From NCBI RefSeq assembly GCF_003576375.1, contig NZ_QWGE01000002.1, forward strand, positions 744,001 through 808,000: a stretch of DNA of 64,000 nucleotides, read 5' to 3'. Source of the stretch: Pontibacter oryzae. Its GTDB lineage: Bacteria > Bacteroidota > Bacteroidia > Cytophagales > Hymenobacteraceae. The position numbers were made by a program, and so were the translations under genes. Of the stretch, positions 8,688 through 17,071 are shown in pieces. The notes below the pieces were generated by a model. The model was not told the DNA's origin. It made no database searches and was given only the letters and a program-made list of their open reading frames with translations. Positions within the stretch are counted from its first letter, which is position 1, and the number at the start of each line of letters is the position of its first letter.

Positions 8688-9596
8688 CTACCCTTCCTTC
8701 TCGATTTCCTTGGTTTCTACTTTTACAGCGTTAGCCTGGGGCCTAATACCTTTATCATGCTCCCTTGAAAATACCTGCGTAAATTCTGCACCAAGCAGAA
8801 AGATAACTGAAGTATAATATACCCACACCAAGATCAGCACCAGCGAGCCGGCAGCACCATACGTGTCGGCTAGTGGGTCGTGCTGAAAATAGATGTTGAG
8901 TATAAACTTGCCTATCACAAAAAGTATGGCAGTAACCGTGGCCCCAACCCATACGTTTAGCCATTTTATCTTGGCATCGGGCAATACCTTAAAAATTGTG
9001 GCAAAAATAACTATGCTGATAAGTATGGAAACTGTGATATTGCCAGCGGTAATCAGATAGATGGCTACACCAGAGAGCTGCTCCCGCAGGTAATCATTGA
9101 TCAGGCCCATCACAACATCCACAGATAACGAGACCAACAGCAGAAAACCCAGGCTCACGACCAAAGCAAGGGATAAAATACGATCAATTATCAGCTTAAC
9201 CCATCCTCTTTGGGGTTTGGCTTTCACCTCCCACATAGCATTCAAGGAATCCTGTAAGGCAACAAACACAGTGGTGGCGCTAAAAATCATGGTGGCAACG
9301 CCAACTATGGTCCCGATGGTAGTGGCCGCTGATTGATCTGCGTTTTCGATGATGCTTTGGATTTGTTCGGCGCTGCTGCGGCCCACGATACCACCAATCT
9401 GCTTAGAGAGCTGCCCACGAACGGCTTCTTCGCCGAAAACAGAGCCTGCAATCCGGATGGTGATAATCAGGACGGCGGGTAAGGAAAAGATAGTATAAAA
9501 GCCGATGATGGCAGCGTAATCCAATGGTTTGTCCTCGCCAAACTCTTTGAAAGTGCGCTTAGTCAGGTTCCAGGTAAGTTTAACTTTTGAGTTCAT
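8688..9596 (-). CDS. YihY/virulence factor BrkB family membrane protein
   Basis: Integral inner-membrane protein of the UPF0761/YihY family, 302 residues with about six membrane helices, for example IIGFYTIFSLPAVLIITIRI (residues 29-48) and VYYTSVIFLLGAEFTQVF near the end. Typical family residues are the early YAAIIGFYTIFSLPA, ALQDSLNAMWEV before helix 3, and the GAAGSLVLILVWVYYTSVIFLLGAEFTQ block at the C-terminal side. Some members were once annotated as ribonuclease BN; that assignment is now known to be wrong. The role is unknown. It is the last gene of a minus-strand run with the deiodinase-like gene and a methyltransferase upstream. Confidence 0.88.
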   Translation of the reverse strand: MNSKVKLTWNLTKRTFKEFGEDKPLDYAAIIGFYTIFSLPAVLIITIRIAGSVFGEEAVRGQLSKQIGGIVGRSSAEQIQSIIENADQSAATTIGTIVGVATMIFSATTVFVALQDSLNAMWEVKAKPQRGWVKLIIDRILSLALVVSLGFLLLVSLSVDVVMGLINDYLREQLSGVAIYLITAGNITVSILISIVIFATIFKVLPDAKIKWLNVWVGATVTAILFVIGKFILNIYFQHDPLADTYGAAGSLVLILVWVYYTSVIFLLGAEFTQVFSREHDKGIRPQANAVKVETKEIEKEG

Positions 9597-9678
9597 GGGC
9601 CTAAGTATTCTGTTGGCCTGCAGCCTGTGCTACAGTTTACAGCATATTCTTACGGAGCCCGTAAAAACAACGATACCT

Positions 9679-10359
9679 TTAGTACCAAACAGACATTTCT
9701 TCCAGGGATTTTCGAGCCAGGTTAGGCACCTTAACATTCTCGGCGGCATATCCCACGGGCAGCAATAGAAAAGGGCGTTCATTAGCAGGCCTATTCAGCA
9801 ACTTGGATAGGAAGTTCATAGGGCTTGGCGTATGCGTAAGCGTTACAAGCCCTGCTTGATGAATGGCCGAAATTAAAAAGCCACATGCTAGCCCCACCGA
9901 CTCTGAAACATAATAATTATTCCGCTTGGAGCCATCAGGTTGCACATCATACGCTTTCTTAAACACCACAATCAGCCATGGCGCGGTCTCCAGAAAAGGT
10001 TTTTGCCAATCGGTGCCCAAAGGCGCCAAATCCTCCAGCCACTCCTGGCTCATGCGGCCCTGGTAGCTTTCATATTCTTCTTTTTCGGCAGCAGCGCGTA
10101 TCTGCGTTTTAAGGGCCAGATCTGAAATCACACAAAACGTCCAGGGTTGCTTGTGTGCACCGGATGGGGCCGAAGCGGCAGTAAGGATAAGTTTTTGAAT
10201 AAGGTTACGTGGCACAGGCTTATCAGAAAAATCCCTGATAGAGCGCCGCTGGTCCATAAAGGTATAAAAATCACTTGCCCGCTCAAGAGATTCTGACACA
10301 GAGAAAGTAACAGGGGCATAAGGTATAAACGGGTTTGCAGTGGGGGCCATAAGCAGCAT
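9679..10359 (-). CDS. Nitroreductase-fold flavoprotein, iodotyrosine deiodinase (IYD)-like
   Basis: FMN enzyme of the nitroreductase superfamily, 226 residues. RRSIRDFSDKPVP (38-50) and APSGAHKQPWTF (64-75) are the FMN-binding segments, and LLPVGYAAENVKVPNLARK near the end is the C-terminal FMN segment. The lid between them has E95, Y99 and K120, which align with the Glu/Tyr/Lys triad that holds the zwitterion of halotyrosine in IYD, with the same 4- and 21-residue spacings. That makes halotyrosine dehalogenation more likely than general nitroreduction. A bacterial IYD is known from the bacteroidote Haliscomenobacter. No N-terminal anchor is present, so it is cytoplasmic. A start at Met4 (10350) is equally possible. 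Confidence 0.82.
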   Translation of the reverse strand: MLLMAPTANPFIPYAPVTFSVSESLERASDFYTFMDQRRSIRDFSDKPVPRNLIQKLILTAASAPSGAHKQPWTFCVISDLALKTQIRAAAEKEEYESYQGRMSQEWLEDLAPLGTDWQKPFLETAPWLIVVFKKAYDVQPDGSKRNNYYVSESVGLACGFLISAIHQAGLVTLTHTPSPMNFLSKLLNRPANERPFLLLPVGYAAENVKVPNLARKSLEEMSVWY

Positions 10360-10413
10360 TATTGTTTAGCTAAGCTACAAAAAGTATGAGACTGATGCCT
10401 GCCACGGCAAGAA

Positions 10414-11121
10414 TTAATTTAGCCTGAGTCTGGCAAGGTAATTCCCGGCTTCACCTTCTTGCAGCATCTCGAACACATAACCGTGCTCAACAGCATAGTC
10501 TTCCAGAATGGAAGGGTCTATAAACAGCCAGTTAAACCAGCCGCTCTCGTGGTCTTTATACTTCATATTATACTTCACCTCGCCATAATAGCCCGCGTTC
10601 AAGTCCAGCAACACAGACCCATCCTCATCCTCATACATATAAAGTATGTCTGAAGACTCGAGCAGGATTTGACCGCCTGGCTTTAGCAACAGCTTAGCAT
10701 GCTTCAGAAAACGCTCCAGGCCAAGCAGGTTGCCTGCTATACCAATGCCGTTCATCAGCATAAGTAGCGTATCATAGTGCTGGCCTTTAAGAGTATAGAT
10801 GTCCTGATGCAGAACTTGCTGCACGCCCTGTTGCTTCATAGCCTCCACGGCCCCCGCAGAAATATCCAGGGCAGTAACGTTTTTACCAGCCTGCTGTAGC
10901 GCTAAAGTATGGCAACCTGCTCCCGCCCCAATATCCAGCACAGCGCCACGGCAGGTATTTATGGCGAGCTGCTCTAGCTCCGGCATTTCTGCTACTTCCC
11001 TGAAAAGGTAGTCAACAGGAATGCAGTCATCTTCGGCCAGGTTACTTTCTACGGTAATCTCTGCATCCTTTGCGCCTGCCAGGTAATCCAGCATAGCTGT
11101 GCCAATTGGGTCGTTGTTCAT
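10414..11121 (-). CDS. Class I SAM-dependent methyltransferase
   Basis: Small-molecule type methyltransferase, 235 residues from the ATG at 11121-11119 (MNNDPIGTAMLDYLAG). VLDIGAGAGCHTLALQ is motif I for SAM binding, followed by VTALDISAGAVEAM (acidic residue that binds the SAM ribose) and LMLMNGIGIAGNL in place of motif IV. The C-terminal half is beta-rich with several aromatic residues. An upstream in-frame start would add 35 residues without similarity to the fold. The methyl acceptor is unknown. It precedes the IYD-like gene in the same orientation (54-base gap), so the two may be co-expressed. Confidence 0.8.
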   Translation of the reverse strand: MNNDPIGTAMLDYLAGAKDAEITVESNLAEDDCIPVDYLFREVAEMPELEQLAINTCRGAVLDIGAGAGCHTLALQQAGKNVTALDISAGAVEAMKQQGVQQVLHQDIYTLKGQHYDTLLMLMNGIGIAGNLLGLERFLKHAKLLLKPGGQILLESSDILYMYEDEDGSVLLDLNAGYYGEVKYNMKYKDHESGWFNWLFIDPSILEDYAVEHGYVFEMLQEGEAGNYLARLRLN

Positions 11122-11338
11122 GAGCTTAATAATATGGGGAAAGGTTTGCAATTTCGTGACAAATGCTTTGCTGTAAAAGCTTAAATATACTTGCGAGCGA
11201 GTTGTTGGCTTCACCAAGGCATGCATTCACCACACTTTCAAGTAATTACGATAAATTTTAAACTGGTAGCGTGTTGGTTCTTTATGAAAAAAATGTAGAT
11301 TTAGAGAGAATTTTAGCTATAAGCCAGTGAAATCTGCC

Positions 11339-11893
11339 ATGTATACGTATCCCCTGCTTATGATCCCGAAACTGGAGAACAAGTACCTGCGCCTGGAGCA
11401 AACCCGGAACCGCTTACTGGATGAGCTAGAGGCTTTAACGGACGAGCAACTCAACACCGCGGCACCGGGAGGCAAGTGGAGCCTGAACCAGCATGTGGCG
11501 CACCTGATTATGGTTGACGAGGTTACGCTAAATTCTATCCAATATAAGCTGAAGCAGCCCGGCACACTGAAGCCAGCAGGATTTAGCCAGGCCCTTAAAG
11601 CGCTTTTATTGAAGGTCGCGCTGCTCTCAGGCCGTAAGTATAAAGCACCCGCCCCCGTGGCCGATGTTCCTGACCACTCCGATTTGCAGGATTTGCGCCA
11701 CAACTGGAACAATGCCCGCTTTGCCCTGGAAGATACATTGACAGCGTTAAACCCGGACCAAATCGACAAGTGCCTTTTTAAGCATCCGCGCGTTGGGCCG
11801 CTAAACGTCCTGCAGACACTTGCATTCCTGCAAGACCACTTCGACCACCACCAGAAAATTATGCAGCAGCAAATCCGGGACTTAGTGTACTAA
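11339..11893 (+). CDS. DinB/YfiT-like putative metal-dependent protein
   Basis: Four-helix bundle protein of the DinB superfamily (DinB_2 type), about 184 residues. The fold is indicated by the LEALTDEQLNTAAPGGKWSLNQHVAHL block, where the W-S-x-x-x-H pattern with the following His supplies metal ligands, and by DHFDHHQKIM at the C-terminal helix, which supplies the remaining His ligands. Family members act as thiol transferases or remain uncharacterised; nothing here fixes the substrate. The ATG at 11339 is preferred over the GTG at 11327; ATG at 11360 is also possible. It is divergent from the methyltransferase gene and shares a 217-base upstream region with it. Confidence 0.78.
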   Translation: MYTYPLLMIPKLENKYLRLEQTRNRLLDELEALTDEQLNTAAPGGKWSLNQHVAHLIMVDEVTLNSIQYKLKQPGTLKPAGFSQALKALLLKVALLSGRKYKAPAPVADVPDHSDLQDLRHNWNNARFALEDTLTALNPDQIDKCLFKHPRVGPLNVLQTLAFLQDHFDHHQKIMQQQIRDLVY

Positions 11894-12025
11894 GCATCCC
11901 GAATTATACTTGGTTTAGCCACCCACGCCCCATGCTGCTGGGCTATAAGCCTTACCAGTTAAGAATATTGCTCAGAATTTGTTCTGGATGCATGTATATT
12001 TACAAAGCTTAAATCAGTTTTGAAT

Positions 12026-12925
12026 ATGCTTTCCCAGCGCCACGAAGTTTTCTTTGAAGTTGCCCGTTTACTGAGCTTCACCAAAGCCAGCCAGTCTTTA
12101 TTTATTAGCCAGTCTGCTATTAGCAAGCAGGTAAAGGCTTTGGAGGCATATTATAAAACTGGCCTTTTCGACCGCCATGGCAATACCGTGAGCTTAACTT
12201 CTGCCGGTGAGCTGCTCTACCATAAATTACTGAAAGCTAAGGAGCTGCAGCACGAGCTGTTTGAGGGGTTTAAAAACATAAACTCAGAATTCTTGCCGCA
12301 GGTGCGCATGGTTATTGGCTCTAGCACAACCATTTCGCTATACATACTCCCGGCTGTGCTCTCGGCATACTTAAACCAAAATCCTAACGTGCAGCTCACG
12401 CTGAAGAACCGGAATTCAGAAAACATACTTAAGGCACTTGTGGACCATGAGATCGATCTTGGCATTATAGAAGGAATAAACAAGTTGAATAACGTGAGTT
12501 ACACGCCTTTTATGCAGGACGAGGTAATACCTGTATGCTCGGCTAAAAACCCACTGCAGCACCAGCAACTGCAGGTGCAAGACCTCTACAATAACCCGCT
12601 GGCTCTACGCGAGTATGGCTCAGGCACTCTAGCCGTGTTAGAAGAGGCTCTTTCACAGAAAGGCATCCGCCTGAACGATATACCGGTTAAAATACGCCTG
12701 GGTGGCACGGAGGCCCTTAAAAACTTTGTACGGGCCGATGACTCCTGCTTGTCGTTCCTGCCACGCCCAGCGGTGGTTAAAGAGCTTGAGACAGGTGAGC
12801 TTGTTGAGTTACAGGTGGCAGGCCTGAGCGTATGTCGCACGTTTTACTTTATCCAGCGCAAAGGCAGCGAAAATGATCTACTGTTCAAGAATTTTATCCG
12901 CTTCACAAAATCTCATTATTCCTAA
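12026..12925 (+). CDS. LysR-family transcriptional regulator
   Basis: LysR-type DNA-binding regulator of about 299 residues. The N-terminal winged helix reads FEVARLLSFTKASQSLFISQSAISKQVKALE, the standard LysR helix-turn-helix, and the rest (about 90-299) is the periplasmic-binding-like effector domain. The start at ATG 12026 (MLSQRHEVF) fits the family; a TTG two codons earlier is less likely. It lies 74 bases upstream of, and in the same direction as, the threonine-synthase-like gene, unlike the usual divergent layout. It may control that gene and itself. The effector is unknown. Confidence 0.9.
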   Translation: MLSQRHEVFFEVARLLSFTKASQSLFISQSAISKQVKALEAYYKTGLFDRHGNTVSLTSAGELLYHKLLKAKELQHELFEGFKNINSEFLPQVRMVIGSSTTISLYILPAVLSAYLNQNPNVQLTLKNRNSENILKALVDHEIDLGIIEGINKLNNVSYTPFMQDEVIPVCSAKNPLQHQQLQVQDLYNNPLALREYGSGTLAVLEEALSQKGIRLNDIPVKIRLGGTEALKNFVRADDSCLSFLPRPAVVKELETGELVELQVAGLSVCRTFYFIQRKGSENDLLFKNFIRFTKSHYS

Positions 12926-12999
12926 TTGGAATAGCCTATAACTAAATACTATTTGATTTCCTCATAGCTATATGTCTACTTGCCGTAGAACTTAAAACT

Positions 13000-14199
13000 A
13001 TGAAGACATCAACAGCCAATTTCAGTTTATTAGATAACCTGAAATGCTCAAACTGCGCAGCCACGTATAGCGCATTTGAGATGCAAACACTCTCCCATTG
13101 TTGCGGCTTGCCGCTAGAGGCTACCTATGACCTGCAGGCTAAGCTATCTAGAAGCGTCCTTTCAGGCCGTGAAGCTACTATGTGGCGCTACAGAGAACTA
13201 CTCCCGGTAATGCAGCAAGAGCATATCGTTAGCCTCGGGGAAGGCTTTACGCCTCTCCTACGCTTGCAAAACCTGGCAAGCCGCATTGGTCTCAGCAAAC
13301 TACTACTAAAGGATGAAGGCCAAAACCCAACCGGCTCCTTTAAAGCACGTGGGTTAAGCATGGCTATTTCCAAGGCCAAGGAGTTCGGAGTGGAAGGCTG
13401 CATTGTACCAACTGCTGGCAATGCCGGCGTAGCTATGGCTGCTTATTGTGCAAGGGCAGGCATGAAGGCCATAGTTGTTATGCCCCGCCACACGCCTGAT
13501 GCCTTTAAAGAAGAATGTTACTGGTATGGCGCCGAGGTTATACTTGTAGATGGACTTATTAACGACTGCGCAGCGAAAGCAGCCGCACTTAACACAAACG
13601 GAAAGTTATTGGATGTGTCTACCCTGAAAGAGCCGTACCGCCTGGAAGGCAAGAAAACCATGGGCTACGAAATAGCAGAACAGCTAAACTGGGATTTACC
13701 AGACGTGATACTTTATCCTGCTGGGGGTGGAACCGGTTTAATAGGAATTTGGAAGGCCTTTCAGGAAATGAAATCCCTTGGCTGGCTTGCCAAAGACATT
13801 AAGCTACCGCGCATGATAGCTGTGCAGGCAGCCAGCTGCCAACCCTTAGTCGAAACGTTTTATGGGCGCCAGCCTAACGCCAAACAATATGCAGGCAAAC
13901 CAACCATAGCTAATGGGCTGGCAGTGCCACGGCCAATTGGGGAGCAGATGATGCTGCGCGTATTACAGCAATCGGGTGGCACAGCGATCGGCATAGCTGA
14001 CCAAGAAATGATTAATGGCCTCCGCGACCTAGGCAAGTATGAAGGCTTGTTTGTAGCCCCAGAAGGTGCTGCGCTATGGGTGGCCACTCAGAAGCTTCTG
14101 CAAGCAGGAATGCTAGATGCAGACGAAAGCATATTGCTTTTAAATACAGGTAATGGCCAAAAGTATATGTCAAATATAGCTGGCATGTCAGCAGACTAA
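13000..14199 (+). CDS. Threonine synthase-like PLP-dependent enzyme
   Basis: Fold-type II PLP enzyme of 399 residues. The N-terminus has a short zinc-ribbon-like segment (C16-x2-C19 and C34-C35), as in the archaeal/plant-type threonine synthases that accept O-phosphohomoserine. PLP attaches to Lys115 in NPTGSFKARG; most true threonine synthases have SFKDRG, so Ala replaces Asp here. PTAGNAGVAMAAY (136-148) and PAGGGTGLIG (about 241-250) are the cofactor phosphate and glycine-rich loops. The name threonine synthase is therefore the nearest family, not a proven activity; cysteate synthase, threonine deaminase or a related lyase are alternatives. The LysR gene in front suggests regulated, perhaps catabolic, use. 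Confidence 0.75.
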   Translation: MKTSTANFSLLDNLKCSNCAATYSAFEMQTLSHCCGLPLEATYDLQAKLSRSVLSGREATMWRYRELLPVMQQEHIVSLGEGFTPLLRLQNLASRIGLSKLLLKDEGQNPTGSFKARGLSMAISKAKEFGVEGCIVPTAGNAGVAMAAYCARAGMKAIVVMPRHTPDAFKEECYWYGAEVILVDGLINDCAAKAAALNTNGKLLDVSTLKEPYRLEGKKTMGYEIAEQLNWDLPDVILYPAGGGTGLIGIWKAFQEMKSLGWLAKDIKLPRMIAVQAASCQPLVETFYGRQPNAKQYAGKPTIANGLAVPRPIGEQMMLRVLQQSGGTAIGIADQEMINGLRDLGKYEGLFVAPEGAALWVATQKLLQAGMLDADESILLLNTGNGQKYMSNIAGMSAD

Positions 14200-14282
14200 C
14201 ATCCCAAATTACGCTGGTTTTTGAGCCGCCAACAATGGATCTCCGCTTATAGCCTGATCATATAAATCCACTCATACTTACC

Positions 14283-14316
14283 AACCTCCTGCTCCTTGGG
14301 CAGGAGGTTCTTTTTT
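14283..14316 (+). terminator. Terminator after the threonine synthase-like gene
   Basis: AACCTCCTGC (14283-14292) pairs perfectly with GCAGGAGGTT (14300-14309), followed by CTTTTTT. Confidence 0.85.
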
Positions 14317-14393
14317 CAGCTCATACCTTTTTAAGTTTATACTTTAACGCCAACAATTAAACTGGTAAATTGGGCTTTTACCTCAACAGATTT

Positions 14394-15347
14394 ATGTACT
14401 CTAAACCCTGCACCCCGCTGTTTAAATTATTTGTACTTGGCCTACTTATTTTTACCGTATCCTGTGATCGAAACACTAAGGAAAATACAAAATATAATGT
14501 AAATCTTTCCAACCGCCCCAAAGCTGAAAGTATAGATTCTGATGCGGTTTCTTCTGTACCTGAGGGCGAGGAGAGCCCCTTTATTGACTCCACAACTGAT
14601 GCATCAGCTATACTTTCCAGACCGGAAGTCCCTATCCTCTGTTACCACCAAATCCGTGACTGGGCCGGCTCTGATTCTAAGCTCGCTAAGACATACATTG
14701 TCCCTGAGCGGCGATTTGAAGAACACATTAAAATGCTCGCTGATAGTGGTTATCACACAATTTTACCGGACCAACTAATGGCTTACCTTACCACAGGAGC
14801 CAGCCTGCCTGAAAAACCTATAATGCTCACCTTCGACGATACAAATCTTACACAGTATGAGACTGCTACCCCTATTTTAGAAAAGTATAACTTTAAGGGA
14901 GTATTCTTTATCATGACAGTTTCATTAGGAAGACCGCGCTACATGTCGAAGGCGCAGGTAAAAGATCTTGCAGCGCGTGGCCACGCTATTGGCAACCACA
15001 CCTGGGACCATCACCAGGTCAAAAAATACGAATCCCAGGACTGGGAAACGCAGGTTTCAAAACCCAAACAGGATTTAGGGGAAATCACTGGGGCGCCTAT
15101 AAATTATTTTGCATACCCATTTGGCCTTTGGAACACGCAGGGTATACCTGAGCTAAAGAACCGAGGCATAAAAGCTTCGTTTCAGCTTGCCGCTAAGCGC
15201 GATAGCATAGATCCGCTCCACACAATCCGTCGGATAATTGCAAGCGGCTACTGGAGCCCTAACTCCCTCTACAAGAATATAAAAGGCAGTTTTCATAAAA
15301 CAAAAGATATCTCAGGGCAAATAAACAGGTTCAGCGTACACCAGTAA
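14394..15347 (+). CDS. Polysaccharide deacetylase (NodB-type) lipoprotein
   Basis: Carbohydrate esterase family 4-like enzyme that removes N- or O-acetyl groups from a polysaccharide. Starting at ATG 14394 the protein has 317 residues with a lipoprotein signal: LFVLGLLIFTVSC then DRN. The mature N-terminus is a disordered Ser/Glu/Asp-rich linker. The NodB domain begins with PILCYHQI, has the catalytic MLTFDD and GVFFIM strand, and the zinc-binding IGNHTWDHHQ (His-x3-His arrangement). The usual FDDG is FDDTN here, which is tolerated in the family. Location is predicted to be the periplasm or outer membrane. Neighbouring genes give no substrate clue. Confidence 0.87.
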   Translation: MYSKPCTPLFKLFVLGLLIFTVSCDRNTKENTKYNVNLSNRPKAESIDSDAVSSVPEGEESPFIDSTTDASAILSRPEVPILCYHQIRDWAGSDSKLAKTYIVPERRFEEHIKMLADSGYHTILPDQLMAYLTTGASLPEKPIMLTFDDTNLTQYETATPILEKYNFKGVFFIMTVSLGRPRYMSKAQVKDLAARGHAIGNHTWDHHQVKKYESQDWETQVSKPKQDLGEITGAPINYFAYPFGLWNTQGIPELKNRGIKASFQLAAKRDSIDPLHTIRRIIASGYWSPNSLYKNIKGSFHKTKDISGQINRFSVHQ

Positions 15348-15387
15348 GGTATCCACGTCTACATTCATTCGCATAAATACTGAAAAC

Positions 15388-15974
15388 ATGGGGCAACACA
15401 TGGGAATCGATTACGGCTCTAAACTAGCAGGCACTACAGCTGTGGCGATGGTAAAGGATAACCAATTGCACTTATGGCAAAGCCAAAAAGGCCAAGACGC
15501 TGATACATGGCTGTTAGAGTTGATTCGGGAACTAATGCCCAAGGTAATTTACATAGATGCTCCCCTAACGCTCCCTAGCGCATACTACCAAACACCTCAA
15601 AACCCCGATGCCGATTTCTTTTACCGGCAAGCCGACAGGGAAGTGCGCGCTATGTCTCCGATGTTCATTGGAGGGCTTACAGCGCGTGCCATGAAGCTAC
15701 GGTTAAAGCTTGCCCATGAAGGCATAGCCATGCTTGAGACGTACCCGTCGCAAGCGGCCAAAGTTCTGCTCAATAATACAGCCAAAAAAAAAGCCCTGCC
15801 GCCCTAACTGAATACTCAGAAGAACTGCAGGGCTTATTAGCCTATCAACTTTATCAAAAGCCAACTAACTGGCACCAGCTTGATGCTTTACTTTGCTGGA
15901 AATCAGGACATAGACATTCATTAAACAAATCTATACTTTATGGTGATGCCAAAGAGGGGCGCATTATTATTTAG
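15388..15974 (+). pseudogene. DUF429 (RNase H-like fold) protein, split by a -1 frameshift at an A9 run
   Basis: The first frame gives 139 residues (MGIDYGSKLAGTT near the start, YIDAPLTLPSA, DREVRAMSPMFIGGLTARAMKL, LETYPSQAAK) and stops at 15805-15807. The typical C-terminal part of DUF429 proteins follows at once in the -1 frame: LTEYSEELQGLL, then HQLDALLCW and YGDAKEGRIII, ending at TAG 15972-15974. The frames meet at nine A residues (15784-15792); a tenth A would join them. The run is followed directly by an inverted repeat, AAGCCCTGC (15791-15799) with GCAGGGCTT (15827-15835). Possible explanations are a sequencing error, a recent inactivating slip, or slippage that makes a full-length product. 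DUF429 members are predicted RNase H-like nucleases. Confidence 0.75.
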
Positions 15975-15976
15975 GC

Positions 15977-16579
15977 TTAATTGGTAATATCCGCTGCCGT
16001 TTCTAGCGTCCGAAACTCCATCTGCAACGCTTTGATTTTCACTTCTGTATCCGTTGGAATAGGTGCTTTTATCTGCTGCTTCTGCTCATTAAGCTCCTCT
16101 ATAACTCTTTTGGCCATTTCCCAGTCTTGGTTAGACCAATTTCCTTTCTTTGCCCGCACATTTTCCATGAAGGTAATGTATGCATCTCGTATATTGTTCT
16201 CACTAAGCATGTTATAATCGGCCCACGTGCCCAATAGTTCAGTGCGCCAAGCGGCAAGTTCCGGCTCAGCCATATTCTGCTGATAGCGTTCATCGGCGGA
16301 CCTGAATTCCTCTTTTAAATTCTTGTAATCTGCTCTCAGCTCATCACTAAACTGTTCTTGTTTCAGGTCCAACTCCTGCGTACGCGTTTTAAAATCGGCA
16401 CGGGCCCGCTTCCAGTCTTCTTCGGTGCGGTTAGCAACGTTTGCAGTTGCGTTATTCACCCAGGTTCTGAATTCGGCAAGGTCATCCTCCATTTGTTGTT
16501 CTTTAGATGTTGAGCATGCCGTAAAGAACAGGCTGCAACAAAAAAGAACTATAGCTAATGGTTGAGTTAGTTTTTTCAT
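15977..16579 (-). CDS. Coiled-coil lipoprotein, unknown function (paralogue of the 41380 gene)
   Basis: A 200-residue lipoprotein: MKKLTQPLAIVLFCCSLFF then TAC, cleaved before Cys22. The mature chain is nearly all charged helix, with repeated WxxA/WxxxR patterns such as LAEFRTWVNNATANV, EEDWKRARADFKTRT and NQDWEMAKRVIEELN, so an elongated periplasmic helical bundle is likely. The arrangement (short acidic start, FRTWV helix, central long coil, NNIRDAYITFM helix, then QDWEMAKR helix) repeats in the lipoprotein at 41380-42036, so they are paralogues. Only two bases separate its stop from the end of the shifted DUF429 frame, so the two genes meet tail to tail. No function is recognised. Confidence 0.78.
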   Translation of the reverse strand: MKKLTQPLAIVLFCCSLFFTACSTSKEQQMEDDLAEFRTWVNNATANVANRTEEDWKRARADFKTRTQELDLKQEQFSDELRADYKNLKEEFRSADERYQQNMAEPELAAWRTELLGTWADYNMLSENNIRDAYITFMENVRAKKGNWSNQDWEMAKRVIEELNEQKQQIKAPIPTDTEVKIKALQMEFRTLETAADITN

Positions 16580-17071
16580 AGCAATTCAACGATTTTAAGT
16601 CTTACGATTTCATACGCATTGGTCTGGCTTAAGATATATTAGACCTTACGGCTTACCTATACGTTGGAGTATTTAGGAGAAGCTAGTCTTTATAAATGAT
16701 TTCAAACTTTAAACACCAACCATCGTAAGCAATATAAATAGTTGGAAAATTCATATACACTTTGTAAATTGATTCCAATCACCCAAAGATTTAGCCTTAA
16801 GTAGGCGACAATTGCAATAGCTTATACTTCGAGTATGCATTAAAACCGCACAAGTGAAGTATAAGCTATTTTTATGCCTGCACAGTGGTTAAACCGTGTA
16901 ATTCCAGCATCTCGTAAACCTTCCAACTCGTTTAAGCATGTTTAGCCAGCTTGCTATCAGCAATTTAAACCTTATGCAAGATCTGTGGAAAACAGCTTTA
17001 AACAACAATACAATAAACCCTATACACAATTCTGATTATCAGATAATTAACTAAGTCAGTTAAAAGTTATT
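16580..17071. other. 492-base intergenic region without a recognisable gene
   Basis: AT-rich stretch between the divergent lipoprotein and guanine deaminase genes. The only structure seen is a 15-bp inverted repeat at 16816-16870, listed separately. The longest open frames are about 30 codons and look random. Promoters for both flanking genes must lie here, but no clear TAnnTTTG element stands out. Confidence 0.7.
16816..16870. repeat. Orphan 15-bp inverted repeat, possible hairpin
   Basis: AATAGCTTATACTTC (16816-16830) is followed after 25 bases by its exact reverse complement (16856-16870) and then TTT. It resembles a long terminator but no gene ends into it from either side. Both arms contain the AAGTAT/ATACTT motif that is abundant in this window. 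It could end an unannotated short transcript. Confidence 0.6.

Noticed and set aside
8688-9596. Ribonuclease BN name for the BrkB-family protein
   Set aside because: The family was misassigned; tRNA-processing RNase BN is a different, metallo-beta-lactamase protein.
11122-11226. Longer N-terminus for the methyltransferase
   Set aside because: The extra 35 residues (from 11226) have no fold signature; ATG at 11121 matches the family start.
16790-16840. A ~30-codon minus-strand frame in the 492-base gap
   Set aside because: Its composition is random, without start context or hydrophobic/charged pattern; called non-coding.
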